Of a stretch of 64,000 nt of DNA, positions 26,099-35,938 are shown in pieces. A model generated the notes under the pieces. The model worked only from the letters and a program-made list of their open reading frames with translations, did not search any database and had not been told where the DNA came from. Both the position numbers and the translations under genes were made by a program. Within the stretch, counting starts at the first letter, position 1. The number at the start of each line of letters is the position of its first letter. The stretch comes from Rhodocyclaceae bacterium. Its GTDB lineage: Bacteria > Pseudomonadota > Gammaproteobacteria > Burkholderiales > Rhodocyclaceae. The stretch covers positions 1-64,000 of the forward strand of contig JAGRGB010000028.1 of assembly GCA_020445745.1 (NCBI GenBank), written 5' to 3'.

Positions 26099-29000
26099 TC
26101 AGTGGACGGCGGTCGCGAGGGGGGCGTAGCCGGCGATCAGTTCCAGCAGGTGCTGCTCGTCGTAGGGCTTGCCGAGGTAGTGCTGGACGCCGATCTCGCG
26201 GGCGTATTCCTTGTGCTTGTCGGCGAGACGGGACGTGATCATGATGATCGGCAGCTCCTTCAGGCGGTGATCCGAGCGGATGTTGCGGGCCAGGTCGAAG
26301 CCGTCCATGCGCGGCATCTCGATGTCGGACAGCACCACGTCCGGGATCTCGTCGATCAGCCGTTCGAGGGCGTCGACGCCGTCCTTGGCGGTCAGCACGC
26401 GGTAGCCTTCGCGTTCCAGCAGGCGGCCGGTGATCTTGCGCACCGTCAGCGAGTCGTCCACCACCATCACGGTCGGCACGTGGCTGGTTTCGCTGGCCGC
26501 GGTGGCGACGCTGTGATCCTCGTCGAGGACGTCCGGACGGGTGGCGAGGGCGACCGGGTTGATGATCAGAACGATCTCGCCGTCGCCCATCACCGTGGCG
26601 CCGGAGATGCCGACGATGCGGGCGAGGTGCGGCCCGGCGTTCTTGACGACGATCTCCTGGTTGCCGCGCAAGCTGTCGACGTGCAGCGCCACGGTCTGGG
26701 CGCCGGCCCGCAGCAGCAGCACCCAATTGAAGCGCTGTACCTGGGGCTGTGTTTCGCCGTCGCCGACCAGGCGCGGCAGGTAGCGGTAGCCGTAATCCTC
26801 GTCCTGCCACTCGAGGCTGCGGGTGCTGCGCAACTGCTCGATCTCGTCAGCCCGCAACTCGCGGACCTGGGCGATCATCGTCGACGGAATCGCATAGGTG
26901 CGCGGGCCGGCACGCACCAGCAGGGCCTGGGTGACCGCGAGATTGACCGGTAGATAGATGCGGAAGCGGGTGCCCTGGCCCGGCTCGCTGTCGATCTCGA
27001 TGCGTCCGCCGACCGCCGCCGTCTCGCTCTTGACGACGTCCATGCCGACCCCGCGGCCGGAGACCTGGGACAGGCTGCTGGCGGTCGAGAAGCCCGGCAT
27101 GAAGATCAGGTTGGTCAGGCGCTTCTCGTCGAGGTCGTCGCCGGCCTGGATCAGGCCGTTGTCGAGGGCACGCTGACGAATGCGCTGGAAGTCCAGGCCG
27201 GCGCCGTCGTCGGACAGCTCGATCAGGATTTCGTTGCCTTCCTGGGCGAGTCGCAGGGTGATCTGCCCGATCCGTGCCTTGCCGGTGGTCTCGCGTGCGT
27301 CCGGTGCCTCGATGCCGTGGGCGATCGAGTTGCGCAGCAGGTGCTCGAGGGGCGCGGTCATGCGCTCCAGCACACTGCGGTCGATCTCGGTGTTGCCGGC
27401 GCGGATGTCGAGCGTGACCTGCTTGGCCATGTCCTTGCCACCCTGGCGCACGATGCGATGCAGGCGGTCGGCGATGCTGGCGAACGGCACCATGCGTACC
27501 CGCATCAGCGCCTGCTGCAGGTCCCGGCTCAGGCGCGCCTGGGAACTCAGGGCGGATTCGGCACCATCGAGGTTCTTGAGCAGGTTGTGCTGCACCGTGG
27601 TGACGTCGTTGACGCTCTCCGCCATCATCCGGGTGAGTTCCTGCAGGCGCGTGAAGCGGTCCAGTTCGAGCGGGTCGAATTCACCTTCGGCGCCGGCCGA
27701 CAGCGCGATCCGCGACTGCAGCTGGGTCTCGGCCTGGATTTCGATCTCGCGCAACTGGTTGCGCAGTCGAATGACGTTCTCGGTCAGGTCGAGCAGCGAG
27801 CGCCGCAGGGTGCGCAATTCACCGTCGATGCGGGTCCGCGCGATGCCGATCTCGCCAGCCTCATTGACGAACTTGTCCACCAGATCCGCGCGCACGCGCA
27901 GGTTGGCGGTGGTCGGGGCGGCGCTCTCGGCCACGGCGGCGGCTACTTCGAAGGACGGGGTTGCCGCTGCCGGCGGCTGGCCGGCGGATTCCTCTGCCGG
28001 GGGTGGTGCCGCGGGCTCGGGCCCGGCCGCGATGCGGTCGAGATCGGCGCTGACCTTGTCGAGGCCGTTCTCGATTTCGTCGATCAACCGTGGGGCCGGT
28101 CCGTCGAATTCCTCGAGCCGGGTCTCCAGGCCATGGACGTATTCGCCCAGGCTCATCGCGCCGGCCATCCGTGCGCTGCCCTTGAGGGTATGCAGCAGGC
28201 GTGCGATGCCCGGCGTGTGGGCTTCGCTGTCGGGTTCTTCGCGCCAGGTCCGCACCGTGGCCTGCAGCTGTTCCAGCAGCTCGGCCGCCTCTTCCATGAA
28301 GATCGGCAGCAGTTGCTCGTCGAATTCGTCGGTCAGTGCCGGCGCCTCGGGGGCCGCTTCGTGCTGCTGTTCGTCGACAAGTTCGCCGCCAAGCTCGACG
28401 GTCCCGACTGCTGCCAGCGCTTCGCTGTCGCCGCGCAGCAGCGCGTCGAGTTGTTCGACCAGTTCGGGCACCGCCAGCGGCAGGCTGGTGTCGGCGACCT
28501 CGACCAGCATCGCCTCGAGCGTGTCGACACTGCGCGCCAGCAGGTCGGTCTGTTCCGCGGCCGGCGACTGGTCGGAGTCGCGGAAGCGCGCCTGGGCGTG
28601 CTCCAGCGACTTGGCCAGCGTCTGCACCGCATCGACATGGGCCGTGCCCGAAATACCCGCCAGGGTATGGGCGGCACGCACCGACGCCTCCGGCGGGCGC
28701 AGCGTGGGATTGTTGCGCAGGTGACCGATCTCGCGCTTCAGCGTGTCGAGGTGCTGGCCGGCTTCCGACACGTAGAGTTCGAACAGCGGGCGCGAAATCT
28801 GGTGAGCGCCGAGCGTGACCTGATCCGGCTCGCTGTCCAGCGGCGGCGCCGCGGCAAGTGTCTCGTCGACCTGCAGGTCGAGCGGCGCGGTCTCGGGTGC
28901 GGCTTCGATGGCTTCGATGTCGGAGACTTCCTCCTCGTCGGCCAGGGTCGCCAGATCGCCGTCGTCCTCGTCCTCGTCCTCGTCGCCGTCGAGGGATATC

Positions 29001-31822
29001 GCCTCGATCTCGTCGTCGACCGACGCTTCGGCCGCCAGCATTTCCTCGGCTTCGGATTCCTCGGCCGAGGCTTCGGGCAGGGCTTCGAGGTCGCCGAAGT
29101 CGATCTCCTCGATGTCGATCGAGGCCGGCGACTCGGTGTCGGTCGGTGTCTCGCACTCGAGTTCCGCCTCGATGACGTCGAGGGATGTTTCGACGCCGGT
29201 GAACGACGGCTCCTCGTCGAGCGGTTCGTCGTCCCAAGGAGACCCGCCGTCATCGCCGAACTCGAGCGAGGTTTCGCGCAGCGCGCTGTCGTCGTCCTCG
29301 GCGAAGTCAGCGGCGTTGGCTGCGTTGTCGTTGCCCGGCGGCAGCATGCCGTCGCCCAGTTCGAGGGCTTCCGGCGGCGGCAGGTCGGGCATCCGCAGGT
29401 CCGGCTCGGCATCGGCGGCCAATTCGTCGAGCGAGATCTCTTCGACCATCTCGGGCGCCGTCGCGTCCTCGTCGCTGATCTCTAGGGGCTCGGCCTCGGG
29501 TTCCTCCGCGGGCGTGTCCTTGCCCAGTGCACTTTCCTCGATCGCGTGCTCGGATTCCCTCAGGCGCTGGGCTTCGGCCAGCAAGGCCGCGGCATCGCGC
29601 GAGACGCCCCCGCCGGATGCGAGCTGTTCTATCCAGCCGTCGAACAGGACGTGGGCGGCAGCGATCAGCTCGTGCATGGCCGGCGTCGGTTCCCATTCGA
29701 GCTGCAGCCAGCGGTTCATGGTCTGTTCCATGCCCCATGCGGCCTCGCCGAGATCCGTCAGTCCGACCATCCGGCCGCTGCCCTTGAGGGTGTGGAAGCC
29801 GCGCCGGATCGTCGTCACCAGCTCGTTGTCGTGGGGGTTGGCCCGCGACTTGGCGAGGTTGCTGCCGATCGCATCGACCACCTCCCGGCCTTCCTCGAGG
29901 AAGATGTCGAGCAGTTCCGAGTCGATCGCTTCGTCGCTCGATTGCAGCAGTTCTTTTGCCGGCGGCGGTGGCACCGGCGCCGCGGTGTCGGGTACGCCGT
30001 GGGCCTGTTGCCCGCCCTCGTCGTCGACCTCGTCCGCGCCCCCGGCGCCCGCGGCCGGCGTTGCCTCGACTGGGCCGGCCGGCTCGTCGACGGCGGCTTC
30101 CGCCACGCCGACGGCGGTTTCATGTTCGTCGACGGTTTCTGTCGGCGCATCACCCCTCAGGATTCGGTCGAGGTCGGCATTGCCGCGCTGCAGATCCTGG
30201 ACGAAGAAGCCGAAAGCGGAAAGATGGTGGGCGAGGTACTCGAATTCGCCTTCAGGTGCCGGTTGCGCGCTCTCGGCAAGGGCGACGATGCGCTTGCCGC
30301 AATCCTTCAGCACTTCGAGGGCGCGGTCCTCGCCGAGCACGGTGAGCACGCCCTCGATCTGGCGCAACGGCGCATCGAGACCGGCCAGATTGCCCTTGCG
30401 TTCCGGGTGGCGGAAGAAGTCGTCGAGGTTCTGCTCGATCTGCGCGAGGTTCACCTGCATCTCGCGCGCGAGCTGTCCCAGCGCCATGCGCTCCTGGGCC
30501 TCGCGGGCGGCATCCGGCAGCTCGGCACCGCCGGTGTCGAGGGCGGTCAGGTCTTCGCCGGCCAACAGCGCCTTGAGGCGCGATTCGGCACGCGCCACCT
30601 GGGCGGTGAAATTGGTGTCGGGTACCCGCCCGGTTTCCAGCGCGGTCTCGGCCAGCATCACCGCCGACGCCACCTCCAGCCCGACCTGATCGTTGATCCG
30701 CAGCGGATCCTTGCGCAGCCACTGCACGACCTCGGAGAGGGTGTCGAGCAGGTGGCGGAATGCGGGGCGACCGAGCGGGGCGCTGGCCTCGATCGCGGCG
30801 CGCAGATCCTCGTCGAACTGGGGCAGGGCGGCGGCGGCGCCGCTGACGAAGTGATCCCAGGTATCGCGCGCGGCCGCGAACAGCGTGCGCAGGCGGGCCA
30901 TCAACGGGGCCAGCGGCTGGTCGCAGAGCGTGCTTCCCGCTGGCGGCAGCAGTGTTTCGAGGGCGTAGGCGTCGCGCACCTCGCGTCCTTCGGGGCCGAC
31001 CTCGGGCGCGGTGGCGATGACGTACAGCATCTCGCGATGCAGGCGGTCCGGTGGCGTCAATTGGCCGGCGGCGATGCGTTTCAGTTGCAGGTCGATCCGC
31101 GAGGCGACGTACTTGGCGAAGGGGTCGCCGCCGGTACCGCCGCTGGCGAGCGTTTCGAAGAAGGCGCTGGCGGTCCACCAGAAGCTGCGCGCGGTCGGCG
31201 CCGGCTGCAGCGCCTGGATCTCGGAGCACACGGCAGCCATCGCCTGCGGCCCGGCGCCGTCGTTGGGCTTGCGCAGCCAGCTCAACAGCCCGGACTGGAA
31301 CTGGGTGCGCAGGTGGCGGATCTTGTCGGCCAGGCGGCGGGCACCGTCGGGACCCGGGCGCTCGCCCGGCCGTGGCGCCGCCTGCGAGAGATCGGGGAAG
31401 AACAGCTCGGCAGGCTTCGGACGGTTCTGGCCGCGTGCGCTGACGAGGGCGTCGTAGAGCGGCAGCAGCCTGAGTGCCTGGTCCGGCACGCCATGACTGA
31501 GTTCGTCGAGGTAATTGCCGATCGCCGCCAGCGCGCGCAGGCACAGGTCGGCGAGTTCGTCGCTGTACGGGCGCTCGCTGCGGGCAAGTTCGGCGAGCAG
31601 GCGGTCGAGCGCATCGGTCAGCGCGGTCAGGCCGTCGAGACCGACGATCGACAGCGCGCCACGGACCTGATGCAGATGGGTCTGTGCGAACTGCAGGTTG
31701 CCGTTGCGGTCCTGATCGGCGCGGGCGGCCGCCACGGCCTCGCCGGCGCGACCGAGGGCGAGGTCGATCTCGCCCTTGACCCAGGTCAGCGGACCTGCGT
31801 GGAGATCAGTCGTTGCATTCAT
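26099..31822 (-). CDS. chpA: ChpA/PilL hybrid CheA-type histidine kinase of the Pil-Chp system
   Basis: 1907 residues. The N-terminal half contains several histidine phosphotransfer domains. Two have the canonical HTLKGS motif (about residues 677 and 1212), one is HTLAGIS (about 1050), and an N-terminal copy is degenerate (HQVRGALSIVG). They are joined by long acidic Glu/Asp/Ser/Thr linkers. The CheA core follows: dimerisation, HATPase with HLLRNSIAHGIEAP (about 1500) and GRGVGMDVV, and a CheW-like domain. The C-terminal receiver (about 1785-1900) has VVDDS and Asp in LSDIEMPRMDG. The family phosphorylates PilG and PilH to control pilus extension/retraction and, in pseudomonads, cAMP. It is the last gene of the operon, 245 bases after pilJ. 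Confidence 0.95.
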   Translation of the reverse strand: MNATTDLHAGPLTWVKGEIDLALGRAGEAVAAARADQDRNGNLQFAQTHLHQVRGALSIVGLDGLTALTDALDRLLAELARSERPYSDELADLCLRALAAIGNYLDELSHGVPDQALRLLPLYDALVSARGQNRPKPAELFFPDLSQAAPRPGERPGPDGARRLADKIRHLRTQFQSGLLSWLRKPNDGAGPQAMAAVCSEIQALQPAPTARSFWWTASAFFETLASGGTGGDPFAKYVASRIDLQLKRIAAGQLTPPDRLHREMLYVIATAPEVGPEGREVRDAYALETLLPPAGSTLCDQPLAPLMARLRTLFAAARDTWDHFVSGAAAALPQFDEDLRAAIEASAPLGRPAFRHLLDTLSEVVQWLRKDPLRINDQVGLEVASAVMLAETALETGRVPDTNFTAQVARAESRLKALLAGEDLTALDTGGAELPDAAREAQERMALGQLAREMQVNLAQIEQNLDDFFRHPERKGNLAGLDAPLRQIEGVLTVLGEDRALEVLKDCGKRIVALAESAQPAPEGEFEYLAHHLSAFGFFVQDLQRGNADLDRILRGDAPTETVDEHETAVGVAEAAVDEPAGPVEATPAAGAGGADEVDDEGGQQAHGVPDTAAPVPPPPAKELLQSSDEAIDSELLDIFLEEGREVVDAIGSNLAKSRANPHDNELVTTIRRGFHTLKGSGRMVGLTDLGEAAWGMEQTMNRWLQLEWEPTPAMHELIAAAHVLFDGWIEQLASGGGVSRDAAALLAEAQRLRESEHAIEESALGKDTPAEEPEAEPLEISDEDATAPEMVEEISLDELAADAEPDLRMPDLPPPEALELGDGMLPPGNDNAANAADFAEDDDSALRETSLEFGDDGGSPWDDEPLDEEPSFTGVETSLDVIEAELECETPTDTESPASIDIEEIDFGDLEALPEASAEESEAEEMLAAEASVDDEIEAISLDGDEDEDEDDGDLATLADEEEVSDIEAIEAAPETAPLDLQVDETLAAAPPLDSEPDQVTLGAHQISRPLFELYVSEAGQHLDTLKREIGHLRNNPTLRPPEASVRAAHTLAGISGTAHVDAVQTLAKSLEHAQARFRDSDQSPAAEQTDLLARSVDTLEAMLVEVADTSLPLAVPELVEQLDALLRGDSEALAAVGTVELGGELVDEQQHEAAPEAPALTDEFDEQLLPIFMEEAAELLEQLQATVRTWREEPDSEAHTPGIARLLHTLKGSARMAGAMSLGEYVHGLETRLEEFDGPAPRLIDEIENGLDKVSADLDRIAAGPEPAAPPPAEESAGQPPAAATPSFEVAAAVAESAAPTTANLRVRADLVDKFVNEAGEIGIARTRIDGELRTLRRSLLDLTENVIRLRNQLREIEIQAETQLQSRIALSAGAEGEFDPLELDRFTRLQELTRMMAESVNDVTTVQHNLLKNLDGAESALSSQARLSRDLQQALMRVRMVPFASIADRLHRIVRQGGKDMAKQVTLDIRAGNTEIDRSVLERMTAPLEHLLRNSIAHGIEAPDARETTGKARIGQITLRLAQEGNEILIELSDDGAGLDFQRIRQRALDNGLIQAGDDLDEKRLTNLIFMPGFSTASSLSQVSGRGVGMDVVKSETAAVGGRIEIDSEPGQGTRFRIYLPVNLAVTQALLVRAGPRTYAIPSTMIAQVRELRADEIEQLRSTRSLEWQDEDYGYRYLPRLVGDGETQPQVQRFNWVLLLRAGAQTVALHVDSLRGNQEIVVKNAGPHLARIVGISGATVMGDGEIVLIINPVALATRPDVLDEDHSVATAASETSHVPTVMVVDDSLTVRKITGRLLEREGYRVLTAKDGVDALERLIDEIPDVVLSDIEMPRMDGFDLARNIRSDHRLKELPIIMITSRLADKHKEYAREIGVQHYLGKPYDEQHLLELIAGYAPLATAVH

Positions 31823-32067
31823 AGGGTTCGGTCTCTCGTCGCGTTAGGCCGGAAATTTCATCGGGTCGCGGGGTGAACGTGTGCCCCGATGCAAGCGGTT
31901 TCGCGTGTTCGGCGTCGCGCCGAAGCCGGATTGCGAAGCGCCGTCATCGGAGCAGCTGGCGCCTGTGAACCCTGGCGTTTCGCCATGGCTCACGGCGCAG
32001 CGTTGCGAAGATCCGGATAACACGCGGTCTGTCTCCGCCCTGGTGGCCGGTCTGGTGTGTTTCCGGG

Positions 32068-34197
32068 TCAAACCTTGAAGCCGGAAACCGACCCTTTCAG
32101 TTCGACCGCGAGGTCGGCGAGCTGTCCGATCGACACCGCGGTCTGCTGGGTGCCGTTGGCGGCCTCTTCGGTTGCCGACAGGATCTCCTCCATCGAGTCG
32201 GCGACCTTGGTGGCGTTTCCGGATTGCTCCAGGGTGTCGCGGGAGATTTCCTCGATCAGGCGTGCCGCCTCGTTCGACACCGCGCCGATCTCGCCGAGGG
32301 CCTGACCGGCGGCGTCGGACAGCTTGGCTCCGTCCACCACGTCGCGGGTGGCCAGCTCCATGGCGCCGACCGCGTCCTGGGTATCGGTCTGAATCGTCTT
32401 GACGATCGCGGCGATCTGCTTGGTGGCCTCGGCCGAGCGCTCGGCCAGGCGCTGCACCTCTTCGGCAACCACCGTGAAGCCGCGGCCCGCCTCGCCGGCA
32501 GATGCAGCCTGGATCGCCGCGTTCAACGCGAGCACGTTGGTCTGTTCGGTAATGTCCGAGATCAGTTCGACGATCTCGCCGATCTCCTGCGAGGACTCGC
32601 CGAGGCGCTTGATCCGCTTGGAGGTGTCCTGGATCTTCTCGCGGATGCCGTTCATGCCCTGGATGGTGTTCTGCACCGCTTCGGTGCCCTTGTGGGCCGC
32701 CTCCAGCGAACGGCGTGCGACCTGGGCCGATTCGCGGGCGCGCTGGGAGGCCTCGGACATCGAGGTAGCCATCTTCTGAACGGTCGCGCCGACGGTCCGG
32801 ATCTGCAGCGACTGCCGCTCGGCGACCTCGATCAGCATGCCCGATGTCTTGCGGGCGGACTCGGTGGCCGAGGTCACGCGGCTCGCCGCGTCGTTGATCC
32901 GTCGCACCAGCACCGACAGCTCTTCGATGGTGTAGTTGACCGAATCGGCGATCGCGCCGGTGATGTCTTCGGTAACCGTCGCCCGCACCGTGAGGTCGCC
33001 GTCGGCGAGATCGCCCATTTCGTTCATCAGCCGCAGAATCGCCTGCTGGGTATGGTTGCGCTCGTTCTCGGCGCTGCGCCGCTGGCCTTCCACTTCCGAC
33101 CGACGCTCGGACTGGTCGTCCTTGTAGGTCTTGGCCATCACCAGCAGCACCACCAGTGCGACCACGGCGACGATCGCGGCGAGTATCGCCTTGCCGCTCA
33201 AGCCGTGGTGGGCGGCGTTGATCTCCGCCGCCAGGGTTTCGGTGGCCGCCAGCAGTTCCGAGGAATCGTTGAAGATCCGCGAGCCGGCCTGCTTCGCCTG
33301 CACCACCCGCTGGATGTTGCCGAGGATGCCGGTCACCGCTGCCTGCGTCGTCGACCAGCTCTTGGCCAGTTCGGCGAGGGGCTCGCGCAGTTCGGGCGCT
33401 CCCAGATTGACCTGCAGCTGGGCCAGCATGTGGCGGAACGTGTTGGTGTCCTTGCCCAGCAGGAACGACACCTCCGGATCGATGGCGTCGGCGACACGCA
33501 GCGCGTTGGCGTTCTTGGCGATGCGCTGCGACAGCATCGACAGGCGGAACGACGCGCGTTCGTCCTCCGGCGCGGCGCGGGTGAATTCGGCCAGCGCAGC
33601 CACTTCATCGGCGGATTCGAGCAGCGCGGCGTTGTGCTCGTTGATGGTCTGCACCGAGTCGTTGAGCTTGACCAGGTTGGGCTCCTGGGCCAGCAATTGA
33701 CCGGCGCTGGCGTCGACACGTGTCCAGATCGTCTTGATCTGTGCCAGCAACTCGGCGTCATGGCCGGACAAGGCGTCGGTATTGCGCCCCATGATCGTGC
33801 CGCCTTCGGTCAGGCCGGTGACGATGCCGGCGAATTCGTCGCGCGAGGTCTTCAGTTGGGCAAACACTTCCGCCTTGCCCGACATGGCGAACTGGGCCGC
33901 CTTGGCGATGCGCTCGGACAGCGTCCGCATCTGACCGGTGGCGTCGACCTGGGCGGTGACCACCCGACTGTCCCGGGTCTGGAGCACCATCAGCACCGCG
34001 AACAGGACCATCAGGATGCCGAACACCAATCCCAGCATCTTCAGACGGTCGCCGGCGCTCTTGCTGCCCAGTCCGCCGGGCTTGCGGGGCTTTGCCGGGG
34101 CATCGGCGGGTGCGGACGCGCTCTCCATCGGAAGGGCCTGCTTGTCGCGGGACTTTTCAGCGGGGGCGCGGTTGGTAAAGGGAATCGAAATCGCCAT
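32068..34197 (-). CDS. pilJ: PilJ, methyl-accepting chemotaxis protein of the Pil-Chp system
   Basis: 709 residues. A cytosolic Pro/Lys/Ala-rich N-terminus is followed by TM1 (about residues 52-73, [21 protein letters not shown]), a periplasmic region of about 270 residues with two PilJ-type sensing segments (both with the M-L-S-Q-R-I-A-K or L-S-E-R-I-A-K element), TM2 (about 343-362), a HAMP region and the signalling domain. The signalling hairpin is [20 protein letters not shown] followed by [18 protein letters not shown]. PilJ senses pilus retraction or surface signals and activates ChpA. It lies 49 bases after pilI. No pilK methyltransferase gene follows. Confidence 0.96.
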   Translation of the reverse strand: MAISIPFTNRAPAEKSRDKQALPMESASAPADAPAKPRKPGGLGSKSAGDRLKMLGLVFGILMVLFAVLMVLQTRDSRVVTAQVDATGQMRTLSERIAKAAQFAMSGKAEVFAQLKTSRDEFAGIVTGLTEGGTIMGRNTDALSGHDAELLAQIKTIWTRVDASAGQLLAQEPNLVKLNDSVQTINEHNAALLESADEVAALAEFTRAAPEDERASFRLSMLSQRIAKNANALRVADAIDPEVSFLLGKDTNTFRHMLAQLQVNLGAPELREPLAELAKSWSTTQAAVTGILGNIQRVVQAKQAGSRIFNDSSELLAATETLAAEINAAHHGLSGKAILAAIVAVVALVVLLVMAKTYKDDQSERRSEVEGQRRSAENERNHTQQAILRLMNEMGDLADGDLTVRATVTEDITGAIADSVNYTIEELSVLVRRINDAASRVTSATESARKTSGMLIEVAERQSLQIRTVGATVQKMATSMSEASQRARESAQVARRSLEAAHKGTEAVQNTIQGMNGIREKIQDTSKRIKRLGESSQEIGEIVELISDITEQTNVLALNAAIQAASAGEAGRGFTVVAEEVQRLAERSAEATKQIAAIVKTIQTDTQDAVGAMELATRDVVDGAKLSDAAGQALGEIGAVSNEAARLIEEISRDTLEQSGNATKVADSMEEILSATEEAANGTQQTAVSIGQLADLAVELKGSVSGFKV

Positions 34198-34246
34198 GTC
34201 TAGAACTCCGTGGCAGCGTCACGCCGCCGGGTGAATCCGTGATCGT

Positions 34247-34765
34247 TCAGGCTGCGCTGGCCTCCAGGAAACTGCGATCGGTGAGCAGCGCGGGTATCAG
34301 CAAGCGTGTCCAAAGGCGGCCGGTGGTGTCGCGCATGCGCGCACCGCGCCACGGCTCGCCGGCCTCGGCGGTGTTGTCCGGCTCCGCTTCGAAGTCCTCG
34401 ACGCCGCGCAGGCCGGTGGTGCGCGACACGAGCAGTGCGCAGTTGCTGCCGAGCCGTGCGCCCACCAGGATCAGTCGGGCCTCGCCGGCCGGCAGGATCT
34501 GTTCGCCACCGTGAAAGGCCGAGAAATCCACGGTGCTGAACAGCGTGCCGCGCACGTTGGCGAGCCCGCGCATCCAGGGCTTGGCCAGCGGCACCGGCGT
34601 CAGATCGGGCACCGGCAGGATCTCGCCGGCCTCGGGGAGGGCGATCAGCCAGTGGTCGTTGCCGCTCTGCAGCCCCAGCAGCGCCCGGGGCTGGGCGCTG
34701 CCCGCCTCGGCGAGCCGTCGCGCCAGCGACTCCTGGAACTCGCGAAGACTTGTCCGGCGTGCCAT
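34247..34765 (-). CDS. pilI: PilI, CheW-like adaptor
   Basis: 172 residues forming one CheW domain. The parts include ALLGLQSGNDHWLIALPEAGEILPVPDLTPVPLAKPWMRGLANVRGTLFSTVDF (first and second beta barrels) and LLVSRTTGLRGVEDFE. The P-W-M-R-G-L-A-N-V-R-G motif is typical of PilI/CheW. It couples PilJ to ChpA. The start is four bases beyond the pilH stop, which is consistent with the pilG-pilH-pilI-pilJ operon order. Confidence 0.95.
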   Translation of the reverse strand: MARRTSLREFQESLARRLAEAGSAQPRALLGLQSGNDHWLIALPEAGEILPVPDLTPVPLAKPWMRGLANVRGTLFSTVDFSAFHGGEQILPAGEARLILVGARLGSNCALLVSRTTGLRGVEDFEAEPDNTAEAGEPWRGARMRDTTGRLWTRLLIPALLTDRSFLEASAA

Positions 34766-34769
34766 GGTG

Positions 34770-35135
34770 TCAGCCGATCGCCCGGATTCGGTCGAGCAGG
34801 GCCTGGTGGTCCACCGGCTTGACCAGGTAGTCGAGGGCGCCTTGCCGCATGCCCCAGATCCGGTCGGTCTCCTGGCCCTTCGACGTGCACATGATGATCG
34901 GGATCGCGCATGTGGCGTTGTCGCGGGCGATCGTGCGGGTCGCCTGGTAGCCGTTCATGCCCGGCATCACGACATCCATCAGGATCAGGTCGGGCAGTTC
35001 GGCCTTGCTCTTGACGATGGCCTCTTCGCCGCTGTCTGCGGTGACCACGTTGAAGCCGTTCTTGGACAGCAATTCCAGCATTGCGAGGCGCTCGGTCGGC
35101 GAATCGTCCACCACCATGATTTTCTTGATCGGCAT
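34770..35135 (-). CDS. pilH: PilH, single-domain response regulator
   Basis: 121 residues, a lone receiver domain. Acidic pocket VVDDS at residues 8-12, phosphoacceptor Asp in LILMDVVMPGMNGYQATR, conserved Thr/Ser in MCTSKGQETD, and Lys in YLVKPVD. In Pseudomonas PilH counters PilG, favouring retraction or acting as a phosphate sink. It lies 20 bases after pilG. Confidence 0.95.
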   Translation of the reverse strand: MPIKKIMVVDDSPTERLAMLELLSKNGFNVVTADSGEEAIVKSKAELPDLILMDVVMPGMNGYQATRTIARDNATCAIPIIMCTSKGQETDRIWGMRQGALDYLVKPVDHQALLDRIRAIG

Positions 35136-35155
35136 GAGTGCGCTCTTTTCGTTGG

Positions 35156-35542
35156 CTATTCGGCCCGCTCGGGGGCGTAGGTTGCGACGGCCTTGAGCAG
35201 GCTGTCCTTGGTGAATGGCTTGGTCAGGTACTCGTCGGAACCGACCATGCGACCGCGGGCCCGGTCGAACAGGCCGTCCTTGGACGACAGCATGATCACC
35301 GGCGTCTCGCGCAGGCGCTGATTCTTCTTGATCAGCGAACATGTCTGGTAGCCGTCGAGCCGCGGCATCATGATGTCGACGAAGATGACATCAGGCTGGT
35401 GATCGGCGATCTTGGCGAGCGCGTCGAAGCCGTCCTCCGCGAGCAGCACCTGGCAACCGACCTGGGCAAGGAAGATCTCGGCGCTGCGCCGGATCGTGTT
35501 GCTGTCGTCGATGACCATTACCTTGAGGCCGTTCAGATTCAC
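35156..35542 (-). CDS. pilG: PilG, single-domain response regulator
   Basis: 128 residues, a lone receiver domain with VIDDSNTIRRSAEIFL, the phosphoacceptor Asp in VIFVDIMMPRLDGYQTC, Ser in IMLSSKDGLFDRARGRMVGSDEYLTKPF and the switch Lys. The D-G-L-F-D-R-A-R-G-R segment marks PilG rather than PilH. It promotes pilus extension in the Pil-Chp pathway. First of the chemosensory genes; rubredoxin lies 123 bases upstream in the same direction. Confidence 0.95.
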   Translation of the reverse strand: MNLNGLKVMVIDDSNTIRRSAEIFLAQVGCQVLLAEDGFDALAKIADHQPDVIFVDIMMPRLDGYQTCSLIKKNQRLRETPVIMLSSKDGLFDRARGRMVGSDEYLTKPFTKDSLLKAVATYAPERAE

Positions 35543-35665
35543 ATCGCTACTCCTGAAATTGGGCGCTGGCGTGGACCGGGGCCACGCGTGCCCTTGCGAC
35601 GAGTGTTTATCGTCCGCCGGCGGAGCGACTTTAGGTTCGTCCGATCCGGCCGGCCCGACCGTTCG

Positions 35666-35845
35666 TCAGATCTCGACCATGTCGAAGTCGTCCTTGCGCG
35701 CGCCGCACTCCGGGCATGTCCAGTTCGGCGGCACGTCCTCCCAGGGCGTGCCCGGGGCGATGCCTTCCGCCGGCAGGCCGGACTCTTCACTGTAGAGAAA
35801 GCCGCAGATCAGGCACATGTAGGTCTTGAATTCGCTGGACGACAT
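35666..35845 (-). CDS. Rubredoxin
   Basis: 59-residue iron protein with the two Cys pairs C-L-I-C-G (near residue 11) and C-P-E-C-G (near 44) that bind a single iron, plus the conserved Y-x-C and P-P-N-W-T-C-P segments. It carries electrons between cytosolic redox enzymes. The start is ATG 35845. Rubredoxin upstream of pilG and divergent from thiD is a repeated arrangement in betaproteobacteria; a functional tie to twitching is not established. Confidence 0.95.
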   Translation of the reverse strand: MSSSEFKTYMCLICGFLYSEESGLPAEGIAPGTPWEDVPPNWTCPECGARKDDFDMVEI

Positions 35846-35868
35846 CGGGATTCGTTTCGGCGACCGAA

Positions 35869-35897
35869 TTGACGATAGAATCGCCCGAATCTTACAG
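35869..35897 (+). promoter_or_regulatory. Candidate sigma-70 promoter for thiD-thiE-hemL
   Basis: TTGACG at 35869-35874 and TTACAG at 35892-35897 are separated by 17 bases, the ideal spacing, about 40 bases before thiD. The -35 is a five-of-six match; the -10 is weak. It lies in the divergent spacer with the rubredoxin gene. No TPP riboswitch core is visible in the spacer. Confidence 0.35.
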
Positions 35898-35938
35898 CAT
35901 TTCCGGGGCCTGGCCGGCCACCCGCCCGGCGCTTCCCG

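Noticed and set aside
27317-31876. Very long open frames on the plus strand (over 700 codons each) opposite chpA
   Set aside because: They are mirror frames of a GC-rich gene with strong codon bias; the translations show no domains, while the minus strand encodes a complete CheA-type kinase with intact motifs.
35846-35938. TPP riboswitch upstream of thiD-thiE
   Set aside because: The spacer is under 100 bases and lacks the conserved CTGAGA and related core elements.
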